Below are positions 1 through 5,959 of a stretch of 8,072 nucleotides of DNA, piece by piece. Both the position numbers and the translations under genes were made by a program. This stretch comes from Myxococcales bacterium (lineage in GTDB: Bacteria > Myxococcota_A > Polyangia > Nannocystales > Nannocystaceae). The stretch covers positions 1 through 8,072 of the forward strand of contig JAGQIT010000561.1 in NCBI GenBank assembly GCA_020431135.1. The letters are read 5' to 3'. The notes under the pieces were generated by a model. It saw nothing but the letters and a program-made list of their open reading frames with translations, searched no databases and was not told the DNA's origin. Each line of letters starts with the position of its first letter. Position 1 is the stretch's first letter.

Positions 1-432
1 GCCGACGCGCTCGCGGCGACCGTCGCCCTCGACCTCTCAAAGAACCCGCTCTCGGCCCTCGACGGCCTCGCGGGCGCGCCCGCCCTCCAGCGGCTCGTCC
101 TCGAGGAGATCGCTACCGCCGACCTCGCTGCGCTTGCCCCGCTCCTCGCGCGCGACGGCTTTGAGCTCGACGCCAGCGGAAACGGCATCGTCGATGTCGC
201 CCCCTTCGCATCGATCGCTGGATCCGCCGACCTCTCCAACAACGCGATCGTCGATCTCTCGCCGCTCCTCGAGGGGTCGAGCGGCGTGTTCATCCTGGTG
301 GGAAACCCGCTCGACATCGACCTCTCGCTGCGGGCGCTCATCGTCGGCTGCCTCGCAGCGGACCGCGAGTTCGGGTGGGGGGCGGAGGACCGCACTCGTA
401 GCTGCTGGAAGCCGAGCTATGACGGCTCGTAG
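1..432 (+). CDS. Leucine-rich-repeat protein, C-terminal part (5' end outside window)
   Basis: The first frame is open from base 1 to a TAG at 430-432, giving 143 residues with no start in the window. The reading shows LRR-like units of roughly 20-24 residues: ALDLSKNPLSALDGLAGAP, then a unit around ELDASGNGIVDVAPF, then ADLSNNAIVDLSPLLEG, then VGNPLDIDLSLRAL. The LxLSxN / N-x-I-x-D-L-x-P-L pattern is that of internalin/SDS22-like LRRs. The repeats end in a short cap with two cysteines (VGCLAAD and RSCWK), which could pair in an oxidising compartment. LRR domains bind protein or sugar surfaces, but the ligand cannot be told here. Export is likely from the cysteines and the neighbours, but the N-terminus is missing. 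Repeat identity is clear; cellular role is unknown. Confidence 0.8.
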   Translation, partial: ADALAATVALDLSKNPLSALDGLAGAPALQRLVLEEIATADLAALAPLLARDGFELDASGNGIVDVAPFASIAGSADLSNNAIVDLSPLLEGSSGVFILVGNPLDIDLSLRALIVGCLAADREFGWGAEDRTRSCWKPSYDGS

Positions 433-649
433 GGCTGCGCGCGTTCCCCAGCGTCGGCGGCGAGACCCGCGTCCCAGGCTTGCTTCGCACCCGTAGGAGG
501 CCTCGTCGAGGGCTTCGATACCGCTCCGGGATGGAGCTCCTCGCCACCATCCACGGGGTCGCCACTCGCTAGCATCCGCGCCTGGACCGAAGACAGAGCG
601 GATTCTTTGCGCCTGCTCCATCCGTCGGCGGAGATAGTCTACTTCGAAG

Positions 650-1747
650 ATGCTCCTCCGCCTGCTCATCCTCGTCCTCCTCTTCACGTGGTCGCCACCA
701 GCGCTCGCCTGCATCTGGGACACGGACACGCTGCTGGCGGAGCGCTCGCGCTTCCCGACGGCGCTCGAGCTGATGACCGGAAAGTTCATCCGCCACACGC
801 CCGAGCTCTACGCCTGGCGCCTGCGCGACCGCCACGCGAAGATCGCCGCGGACCCCGACGACCTCAGCCTCGTCGACGACCTCGCCGTCGCCCACGACAA
901 GCTCGGCGACCACGCGGCCGCGATCGCGGCGATGGAGGGGATCCTCGCCCGCGACCCGCGGCGCTACGAGACCCTCGCCAACCTCGGCACCTTCTACCTC
1001 CACGACGGCCAATTCGAGCGCGGCATCGAGTTCATCGACCGCGCCCTCGAGGTGAACCCCGACGCCCACTTCGGCCGCGAGCGCTACCAGCGGTGGCTCG
1101 CCGAGTACATCCTCGCCAGCAGGGACGCCTCGGGGGCGATCGTCTACCCGCTCTTCACCCGCGCGCCCCACGGCTTCGAGGTCTTCCTCGCCGCCAAGCT
1201 CGGCGTCGATCACCTCTCGGTCGCCGACGCCCAGGCGGCCGTGAAGGGCGTCCTCGGGATGATGCGCTTCGGCCAGCACGACTCGCCGATCCTCCTCGAG
1301 GCGCTCGGCGACCTCCTGAGCGCGCCCGACAACCAACACGACGCCAACCAGCTCGCGGCGCGGGCGTACCTCCTGGCCGCCGACGCCGTCCGCGATCCCG
1401 AGGCCAAGGCGCACTACGAGGCCCAGGCTTCGGCCGTCCTCTCCGGCTGGCGCGACGGCGGCGTCAAGGAGCTGCGGGCCGCGCTCGCCGACGAGCGCGC
1501 CGAGGCCGACGCCTGGTACGCCGAGCTCGCCGCCCGCGAGAACGCCTGGGTGGAGGGCGGCGACGACCCCGAGGCGAAGCTCGCCGAGCTCTACGCCGCC
1601 GAGCCGCGGATCACCGGCGAGGTCCCGCGCGAGGGCGCCTCCCTCGACGCGATCACCCGCCGCTGGCCGCTCCTCCTCGGCCTCGTCGCGGCGTCGCTCG
1701 TCCTCCTCGTGATCGGCCGCCGGCGCGCGCGGCCGCCGTCGATCTGA
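650..1747 (+). CDS. Exported TPR protein with C-terminal membrane anchor
   Basis: This gene encodes 365 residues. The start is fixed closely because an in-frame TAG lies at 635-637, just upstream of the ATG. Residues 1-20 are a signal peptide ending in ALA before Cys21. The Ala-Leu-Ala order fits signal peptidase I better than a canonical lipobox, although lipidation of Cys21 is not excluded. The mature protein begins CIWDTDTL, a motif I recall from uncharacterised TPR proteins of myxobacteria and planctomycetes. Two tetratricopeptide repeats are visible at about 71-104 and 105-138, both ending in a DP or NP turn; residues 140-330 remain helical and probably hold degenerate repeats. A single hydrophobic helix at 339-356 followed by RRRAR predicts a C-terminal anchor with a cytoplasmic basic tail, leaving the TPR part outside the cytoplasm. 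TPRs are protein-binding scaffolds; the partner is unknown. The next gene follows after 33 bases and may be a partner. Confidence 0.82.
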   Translation: MLLRLLILVLLFTWSPPALACIWDTDTLLAERSRFPTALELMTGKFIRHTPELYAWRLRDRHAKIAADPDDLSLVDDLAVAHDKLGDHAAAIAAMEGILARDPRRYETLANLGTFYLHDGQFERGIEFIDRALEVNPDAHFGRERYQRWLAEYILASRDASGAIVYPLFTRAPHGFEVFLAAKLGVDHLSVADAQAAVKGVLGMMRFGQHDSPILLEALGDLLSAPDNQHDANQLAARAYLLAADAVRDPEAKAHYEAQASAVLSGWRDGGVKELRAALADERAEADAWYAELAARENAWVEGGDDPEAKLAELYAAEPRITGEVPREGASLDAITRRWPLLLGLVAASLVLLVIGRRRARPPSI

Positions 1748-1780
1748 TGAACATGTCCTCTCGAACACGTCGATGACCCA

Positions 1781-2464
1781 ATGATCGCCGCGACCCGACG
1801 GCAGCGCGCGCACCTGTTGTCCGGGCTCGTTCTCGCGGCCCTGGCCGCTTGCCGCGGCGGCGCCCCCGAGGCGACGCCTCCTCCGCCCCCCTCTTCGCCG
1901 CCCACTCCGGCGCCGAGCATAGCCGGCGACCGCGGCCTCCTCTACAAGTCCGGGGACGTCGCGCTGCGCGTCGTCTGGCGCGCCGACAGCGACGCGCGCG
2001 GCCTCGTCGTCGACTTCGCGCCGACGCGCACAGCCGCGATCGCCGACGCCGACCGCCTCCTCGACATGGACCTCGTCTACGCCGCAGTCGACGCTCCGGC
2101 GGCGGCGCTCGCCGAGCGCATCGACGGCGCCGCCTCGCTCATCGACGAGAAGCCGATCGACGACCTCCCGCGGTTCGAGCGCGGCGAGCCGTCGCGGGTG
2201 ACACCGACGATCTTCCTCCTCGACGGCCGCCGCGACCCCGACGCGCTCGAGCGCCTGCGCAACGCGCCCCCTCGTCGCGTGTCGGCGGCCGTCGTTCTCA
2301 CCGACGCCGAGGCGACCTGCCGCGAAGGCGGGGCCCGGAGCTCGGCCGGCGCGCTCACCATCCTCGAGCTCTGCGCCCCCCTCGACGACGCCGCGTGGGC
2401 GGAGCTCCGCGCGCTCGTCGACGCGGCCGAGGCGTCGCTCTCAGGCCCACGCGCCGTGGGCTGA
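1781..2464 (+). CDS. Predicted lipoprotein, unknown domain
   Basis: This gene encodes 227 residues. The N-terminus has basic residues (RRQR), a hydrophobic stretch 12-23 and a textbook lipobox LAAC, so Cys24 should be lipidated. A Pro-rich linker (about 29-46) follows, then a compact globular domain from about 50 to 218. No family is recognised. The domain contains GLLYKSGDVALRVVW, a hydrophobic strand RVTPTIFLLDG at 139-149, a second strand SAAVVLTD, and two cysteines (180 and 198) that could form a disulphide. The TPTIFLLDG strand is slightly thioredoxin-like, but there is no CxxC, so I do not call that fold. The gene starts 33 bases after the TPR gene in the same direction, suggesting an operon of two exported proteins. 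No strong Shine-Dalgarno is seen before the ATG. Lipoprotein status is well supported; function is unknown. Confidence 0.8.
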   Translation: MIAATRRQRAHLLSGLVLAALAACRGGAPEATPPPPPSSPPTPAPSIAGDRGLLYKSGDVALRVVWRADSDARGLVVDFAPTRTAAIADADRLLDMDLVYAAVDAPAAALAERIDGAASLIDEKPIDDLPRFERGEPSRVTPTIFLLDGRRDPDALERLRNAPPRRVSAAVVLTDAEATCREGGARSSAGALTILELCAPLDDAAWAELRALVDAAEASLSGPRAVG

Positions 2465-2517
2465 GCCGAAGGTGAGGCACCGACAGCCGGACCGCTCGCT
2501 CGCCGCCGCGAAAGAAC

Positions 2518-2531
2518 TGACCAATAGGTCA
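2518..2531. promoter_or_regulatory. Inverted repeat TGACC-N4-GGTCA, possible operator
   Basis: The sequence TGACCAATAGGTCA is a perfect 5-base inverted repeat with an A/T spacer, in a rare AT-richer spot between the lipoprotein stop (2464) and the Cys/His protein gene. Half-sites of this size suit a dimeric regulator. No -35/-10 pair could be assigned with confidence, so operator function is inference. Confidence 0.3.
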
Positions 2532-2543
2532 TGTGTGTCTTGG

Positions 2544-2567
2544 CGCTCGGCGGGCGCCCGCCGAGCG
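2544..2567. terminator. 24-base perfect palindrome, possible terminator of the upstream pair
   Basis: The half-site CGCTCGGCGGGC is followed immediately by its reverse complement, so RNA from either strand can fold into a 10-bp stem with a GCGC loop. It lies 80 bases after the lipoprotein stop. There is no U-tract, so a classical intrinsic terminator is not shown; GC-only hairpins are common at gene ends in such genomes. It overlaps the longest possible reading frame of the next gene, which argues that translation of that gene starts downstream of it. Confidence 0.4.
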
Positions 2568-2580
2568 AGCGCGATCACAG

Positions 2581-3678
2581 GTGCGCGAGCGCTCGGCGCC
2601 AGGTCCCGCTCCGCTGGGGCCAGCGCCCGTGCCGGGGCCAGGTCCCGCTCCGCTGGGGCCAGCTCCCGTCGCGCCGGGCCCCACCGTTCACACCGCCCGG
2701 ACCCTCGCCGAGATGCACGTCGCGCTGACGACGAGCCGCTTCACGTACTCGACGGTCTCCGACGAGGACCTCCTGCGGCTGCCCGAGTTCAAGCAGTTCA
2801 AGAAGCTGAGGAAGCTGCGCGTCCGCGACGAGTCGGCGATCGCGGCGATCCGCTTGGCCCTGCGCCGCCTCGCGCGAGGGGAGCCCTTCATCATGGGGAC
2901 CCACGGCGACACGGTCCTCAACGAGGCGATGGCGCGGCGCCACATGGTCGCAAAGACCAGCGAGTACGTCGGCCGATTCAAGTGGACCGCGGGCCCCGAT
3001 CCCGACTCCTGCTTCTACAAGTGGGTGCTCGGCGGCAGCGAACCCAAGGCCCGGGGCGGGACGATGAACTGCTGGGAGTCGGTCCTCTTCGGCGCGTATA
3101 AGGCCAAGCTCCTCACGCGCGAGCGCATCGCCGAGGTCTACGGCGAGTACGACCGGCGCATGGCGCTCAGGGAGGAGATCAAGAAGGAGCTCGTGAGGCC
3201 CTCGTGGCTGCTCGAGCGGCAGCAGGACCTGAAGAAGCGCGAACACGAGACCTACAGCGCGGAGGAGGAGGCTAGGCTCCAGACGATCGTCGACGCTGGG
3301 AAACAGCGGATACGCGATCTCACCATGGACATGACGGCGGTCAACCAGCTCCTGCTCCGCGGCGCCCCCACCGAGTACAACCCGCGCAACCCCGACTCGC
3401 CGCGCCCGCTCAAGGGCGACATCGTGATCTTCGGCTCGGCCGCAGGCCATGTGGCGATGGCGACAGGCAACCTGGCGGGCTCACCCGAGGTGCTCAGCCT
3501 GTGGCACTCGCCGGACAACCACGACTTCTTCCAGCTGACGACGGTGGCCAAGCTGGTCCGGGTGAAGCCGAACCGCGTCTTCTTCGAGTCGTGGTGGGTG
3601 GACGGCGACGGGCGCGTCTTCTTGCCGGTCACGACGCCCTCGCGCCTGTGCATCGTCCGCGTCGCCGCCCTCGCGTGA
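2581..3678 (+). CDS. Pro-rich protein with papain-like (NlpC/P60- or CHAP-like) Cys/His domain
   Basis: The stop at 3676-3678 is certain but the start is not. The frame is open from 2521, with candidate starts GTG 2533, GTG 2581 and ATG 2713. I prefer 2581 because the 16 codons before it show poor third-position G/C and overlap the palindrome; no good ribosome site marks any of them. Counted from 2581 there are 365 residues. Residues 6-34 are a Pro-rich tract with PGPAPLGPAPV twice. A charged helical region follows at about 59-100. MNCWESVLFGAY gives a candidate nucleophile Cys164, and GDIVIFGSAAGHVAMATG gives His290; a third residue may lie in LSLWHSPDNHD (309-315). The Cys-at-helix-start and GDxVxF...HVA pattern is typical of NlpC/P60 and CHAP hydrolases, which act on peptides, amides or thioesters. 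The Cys-His gap of 126 residues is filled by a long charged helical insert (about 178-275), longer than usual. No signal peptide is seen. I recall similar NCWE modules near polymorphic or contractile-injection toxins, but nothing here confirms that. Confidence 0.72.
   Translation: MRERSAPGPAPLGPAPVPGPGPAPLGPAPVAPGPTVHTARTLAEMHVALTTSRFTYSTVSDEDLLRLPEFKQFKKLRKLRVRDESAIAAIRLALRRLARGEPFIMGTHGDTVLNEAMARRHMVAKTSEYVGRFKWTAGPDPDSCFYKWVLGGSEPKARGGTMNCWESVLFGAYKAKLLTRERIAEVYGEYDRRMALREEIKKELVRPSWLLERQQDLKKREHETYSAEEEARLQTIVDAGKQRIRDLTMDMTAVNQLLLRGAPTEYNPRNPDSPRPLKGDIVIFGSAAGHVAMATGNLAGSPEVLSLWHSPDNHDFFQLTTVAKLVRVKPNRVFFESWWVDGDGRVFLPVTTPSRLCIVRVAALA
2599..2663 (+). repeat. Two-copy direct repeat (26-base unit, 39-base period) encoding PGPAPLGPAPV twice
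   Basis: A 26-base unit starting CCAGGTCCCGCTCCGCTGGG is found identically at 2599-2624 and 2638-2663. The period of 39 bases is 13 codons, so gain or loss of a copy keeps the frame. In frame it gives a Pro/Ala/Gly linker before the Cys/His domain. Synonymous positions are identical as well, which points to a recent duplication. Confidence 0.85.
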
Positions 3679-3686
3679 CGGCCCTC

Positions 3687-3725
3687 GCGTCCGCGCTCGC
3701 CGTCGCCGCGAGGCGACGCGGACGC
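3687..3725. terminator. Convergent-gene hairpin, probable bidirectional terminator
   Basis: The arms are GCGTCCGCG (3687-3695) plus TCGCC (3697-3701) against GGCGA (3712-3716) plus CGCGGACGC (3717-3725). They form a 14-bp stem with one bulged C and a 10-base loop. The hairpin sits 8 bases after the plus-strand stop at 3678 and 13 bases beyond the minus-strand stop at 3739, exactly between two converging genes. No U-tract is present on either strand, so the mode of termination is inferred from stem strength and position. Confidence 0.6.
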
Positions 3726-3738
3726 TCGGCACAGGCGG

Positions 3739-5049
3739 CTAGTTGCAGGTCCCGTCCGGCTTCTTCACGCGGATGTGGAAGTGGACCTCGTGGCCGGTGA
3801 CGCTGCGCATGAACGCCTGCTTCCACGGCCCGTAGCCCTGGGTCGCCTCGAAGTAGGGGTTCACCGCCGCCTGCACCTTGGCGTCGTTGAAGAGGATCCC
3901 GCAGACCTCGCCCGTGTCGACGAAGAGGCGGGCGAGGTCGACCGCCGGAATCCAGTTGCCGCACGAAGTGTTGGTCGCGCAGTCGGCGATGAGATCGGCG
4001 TGGGTCCCGTCGTCGTGGGTCGCGTGGTCGACGTTGCTGCACCAGGCCTCGTTGAGGTCGAGGACGTCGATCGGCGCGAACTCGGGGCGGAGCGCCGCGA
4101 AGCGGGCGGCGACGGTCGTTAGCACCTGGATCGCCCGCCGGGTGCCGCGCGAGCAGTCGTCGTGCTTGTGCGTGTAGAGGCCGGGCGGATCGGCGTCCGG
4201 GAGGACGTAGTAGCCGCCCTCGACGTCGTTCTCGTCGAAGTTCGGCGGATCGCTCGCGCCGACCTCGGGAGCGCAGCCGTGGCTGACCGTGAAGGTGTAG
4301 GTCGCGTCGGTCGGCATCGCCGGCGCGAAGTCGCCGTCGACGACGTGCCACGCGCTGGCGAAGGCCGTCAGGTCCATGTCGGTCGCGGCTGTGAGTTCGA
4401 CGATCGCGGCGTCGCCGTCGACGCCCGTCGCCTCGCTGACGATCACTAGGCTGTCCTCGTCGCAGAAGCCGGCCTCGCCGTCGAAGACCGTCGCCCCCTC
4501 GGCGTCGCGGAGGATCAGCGCGGGGTCGAAGTCGCCGCCCGTCCGCGCCAGGGTGAGGGTCAGCGGGACGCCGGCGCGCAGCGCCAGGGCGAACTCGTGG
4601 ACGTTGTAGTTGCCGCTCGAGAAGTCCTCGTCGACGACGGTGTCGCCGCAGTAGGCGCTGAAGGTCAGGGTCGACCAGCAGCTCCCGGGGCCGCAGGGGA
4701 CGAGGTCGAGGGGCTCGGTCGGCTCGCAGGCGACGCCGCCGGTCGTCGTCGTCGTCGCGTCGCCGGTCGTCGCCTCTTCGCCCGTCGTCGTCGTCGTGTC
4801 GCCCGTCGTCGTCGTCTCGCCCGTCGTCGACGAGGTCGCCCCGCCTCCGGTCGTCGTCGTCGTCTCGCCGCCGCCGCTGGTCCCGGCGGTCGTGCCCGCG
4901 GTCTCTGACGTCGCGCTCACCCCGTCGCTCTCGCTCTCGCCCGCGTCGTCGCCCGCGCAGCCGACGACGCACGCGAGCGCGACGATCCCAGCGCGACACG
5001 CCGCGCTCCGCCGCCGCGCGCAGGGGTCCTCATCACGTCGAATCACCAT
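3739..5049 (-). CDS. Lipoprotein with MepA-like (M74, LAS superfamily) murein endopeptidase domain
   Basis: Counted from the ATG at 5049 there are 436 residues; a TTG directly before it would add one. Basic residues RRR and a hydrophobic stretch lead to lipobox VVGC, with Cys31 predicted to be lipidated. A Thr/Gly/Glu-rich linker covers about 50-105. Residues about 125-258 look like a PPC-type beta-sandwich (ALRAGVPLTLTLARTGGDFDPALILRD, ending TYTFTVSHGC). The C-terminal domain (about 276-436) carries HATHDDGTHAD (His342, His345, Asp352) and HEVHFHIR (His420, His423, His425). This H-x2-H-x6-D plus H-x2-H-x-H spacing is what I recall for E. coli MepA, a zinc endopeptidase cutting D-Ala-mDAP crosslinks; H-x6-D/HxH is the LAS metal site. 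Many cysteines suggest disulphides. MepA itself is a soluble periplasmic protein without the lipid anchor, linker or beta-sandwich, so this is a tethered variant. It may remodel the own wall or attack prey; the sequence does not decide. Confidence 0.8.
   Translation of the reverse strand: MVIRRDEDPCARRRSAACRAGIVALACVVGCAGDDAGESESDGVSATSETAGTTAGTSGGGETTTTTGGGATSSTTGETTTTGDTTTTTGEEATTGDATTTTTGGVACEPTEPLDLVPCGPGSCWSTLTFSAYCGDTVVDEDFSSGNYNVHEFALALRAGVPLTLTLARTGGDFDPALILRDAEGATVFDGEAGFCDEDSLVIVSEATGVDGDAAIVELTAATDMDLTAFASAWHVVDGDFAPAMPTDATYTFTVSHGCAPEVGASDPPNFDENDVEGGYYVLPDADPPGLYTHKHDDCSRGTRRAIQVLTTVAARFAALRPEFAPIDVLDLNEAWCSNVDHATHDDGTHADLIADCATNTSCGNWIPAVDLARLFVDTGEVCGILFNDAKVQAAVNPYFEATQGYGPWKQAFMRSVTGHEVHFHIRVKKPDGTCN
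4735..4902 (-). repeat. Low-complexity GTC/ACG-rich tract encoding a Thr/Gly/Glu linker
   Basis: Runs of GTCGTCGTC on the plus strand, separated by TCGCC-type spacers, translate on the minus strand as repeated TTTTTG(G/E/D) units, residues about 50-105 of the lipoprotein. The triplet period keeps the frame if copies slip. The tract probably acts as an extended, possibly glycosylated, spacer lifting the enzyme away from the membrane. Linkers of this style are ones I associate with Nannocystaceae lipoproteins. Confidence 0.8.
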
Positions 5050-5602
5050 CAACGCGATGGTCCACGCGCGCGACCGACCCGGTCAAACAGAAATTTGCCG
5101 GCGGCCGGCGAGCTCCGTGCAGCTGCATCGAGCGACTCACAGGCCGCGCCTCAGCGGACACCGTCGCGTCGACGCGGCGACCTCTGCGGCGCGCGAGGTC
5201 ATCGAGACGCCGGCGAAGCCCGGCCAACGCCGCCCCGGCCCCGCGACGCCGCCACGAGGCCAGCGCGGGCGCCGACCGTTGCATTCACAAGTACCTGTCG
5301 CATGCGCCATGAGGCCGTGAGACCACAACGCGCGCAGGCGAAGCGCCAATTGCACAATCCGCGACCTCCTCTACGGCCGCCGCCGCTGGTCGTAGGCCGC
5401 GACGGCGCAGCCGCGCGAGCCGTCCGCGACGACGACGCCAAGGCGATGAAGGGCGACCCCCTCGCTCCGCGTGGGGGCCAGCGGCAGACTCCCGCGTGGC
5501 CCAGGGTCGCGACTACCAAACGAGGCGCGCCCCCGCTCGACCTGTAGAAGGGCGCGCCAGCGAAGCGACCAGCCTTCGCCACAGGCGACGAGCACCCGGG
5601 GC
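5050..5602. other. Intergenic stretch without a convincing gene
   Basis: Open frames exist on both strands, but their products are Arg/Ala/Pro-rich with no domain or coding-type codon bias. The lipoprotein gene leaves leftward from 5049 and the sigma operon ends at 5603, so the left part should hold the promoter of the lipoprotein gene. Read on the minus strand, an A/T-richer patch (about 5086-5098) contains TTTGACC, a possible -35, but no good -10 follows. A 12-base palindrome CGCGTCGACGCG lies at 5165-5176 and a 9-base inverted repeat at 5524-5558. I see no tRNA, insertion sequence or CRISPR repeat. Confidence 0.55.
5524..5558. terminator. Inverted repeat GGCGCGCCC / GGGCGCGCC, possible terminator of the sigma operon
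   Basis: The arms at 5524-5532 and 5550-5558 are perfect reverse complements of 9 bases around a 17-base loop. On the minus strand the structure begins 45 bases beyond the stop of the last operon gene (5603). There is no U-tract, so termination is inferred from position and stem strength only. Confidence 0.35.
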
Positions 5603-5959
5603 TCAGCGCCCGAACGCGGGCTCGTCGACGAGCACCCAGAGCACCAGGACGATCACCCCGAGGAAGGTCATCGCCCCGCCGACGCCGCCCAGCCCGGAGA
5701 CGCCGAAGCCGGCGGCCCCGCACAGATAGACCCCGAGGGCGCCGACCGCCGCCAGGCCGAAGGCCTCGCCGAGGATCGCCGGACCGAGCGCCCGTCGGGC
5801 GTCGTTGCGCTCGCAGGCGAGGCGCCGCTCGAGGCGCGCGCGGCGGACCAGCGCCGGCGTCGTCGGCAGCTTCGGCGACGGCGACGGCGACGCGGCCAAC
5901 GCCCGCATCCAGCGATCGACCGCCGCGTCGTGTTGCTCCTTCTCCATCGTCTCCGTCAT
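5603..5959 (-). CDS. Small two-helix membrane protein coupled to the ECF sigma factor (candidate anti-sigma partner)
   Basis: This gene encodes 118 residues starting at ATG 5957-5959, which overlaps the sigma-factor TGA as ATGA; GAGGGGG lies 5 bases before the ATG on the minus strand as a ribosome site. The frame is open further upstream, but that part lies inside the sigma gene and is rejected. Residues 1-60 are hydrophilic and cytoplasmic (MTETMEKEQHDAAVDRWMRA, then the basic motif LPTTPALVRRARLERRLACER). Two hydrophobic segments follow at about 62-84 and 94-112, leaving a short tail DEPAFGR. Small proteins with a cytoplasmic LPxPxLxxxxAxLxRR-type segment and two helices often sit directly after ECF sigma genes; I recall the pattern but not a named family. 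The overlap implies translational coupling and near-equal output, as expected of a sigma/anti-sigma pair. No zinc-binding HxxxCxxC (ZAS) motif is present, so an anti-sigma role is inference. Confidence 0.75.
   Translation of the reverse strand: MTETMEKEQHDAAVDRWMRALAASPSPSPKLPTTPALVRRARLERRLACERNDARRALGPAILGEAFGLAAVGALGVYLCGAAGFGVSGLGGVGGAMTFLGVIVLVLWVLVDEPAFGR

Noticed and set aside
607..1776. 389-residue plus-strand frame overlapping the TPR gene
   Set aside because: Arg/Pro-rich shadow reading with no domain; arises from third-position G/C bias.
569..1813. 414-residue minus-strand open frame opposite the TPR gene
   Set aside because: Its product is a run of Val/Glu/Gly/Arg typical of the complement of a GC-rich gene. 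The plus strand has a signal peptide, TPRs and a membrane anchor.
1781..2464. Thioredoxin-like call for the lipoprotein because of TPTIFLLDG
   Set aside because: There is no CxxC and the strand order cannot be checked; one short strand is not enough.
2575..3450. 291-residue minus-strand frame opposite the Cys/His gene
   Set aside because: Low-complexity shadow without motifs; the plus frame has the NCWE and HVAMATG signatures.
3629..4999. 456-residue minus-strand frame overlapping the MepA-like lipoprotein
   Set aside because: An Arg/Asp-repeat product that is the shifted reading of the Thr-rich tract. The other frame has the lipobox and catalytic motifs.
5095..5547. 150-residue plus-strand frame in the gene-free stretch
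   Set aside because: Arg/Ala/Pro-rich, mixed third-position use, no domain or ribosome site.
5199..5723. 174-residue minus-strand frame across the gene-free stretch and the end of the small membrane gene
   Set aside because: Overlaps a supported gene in another frame and has no motif or coding bias.
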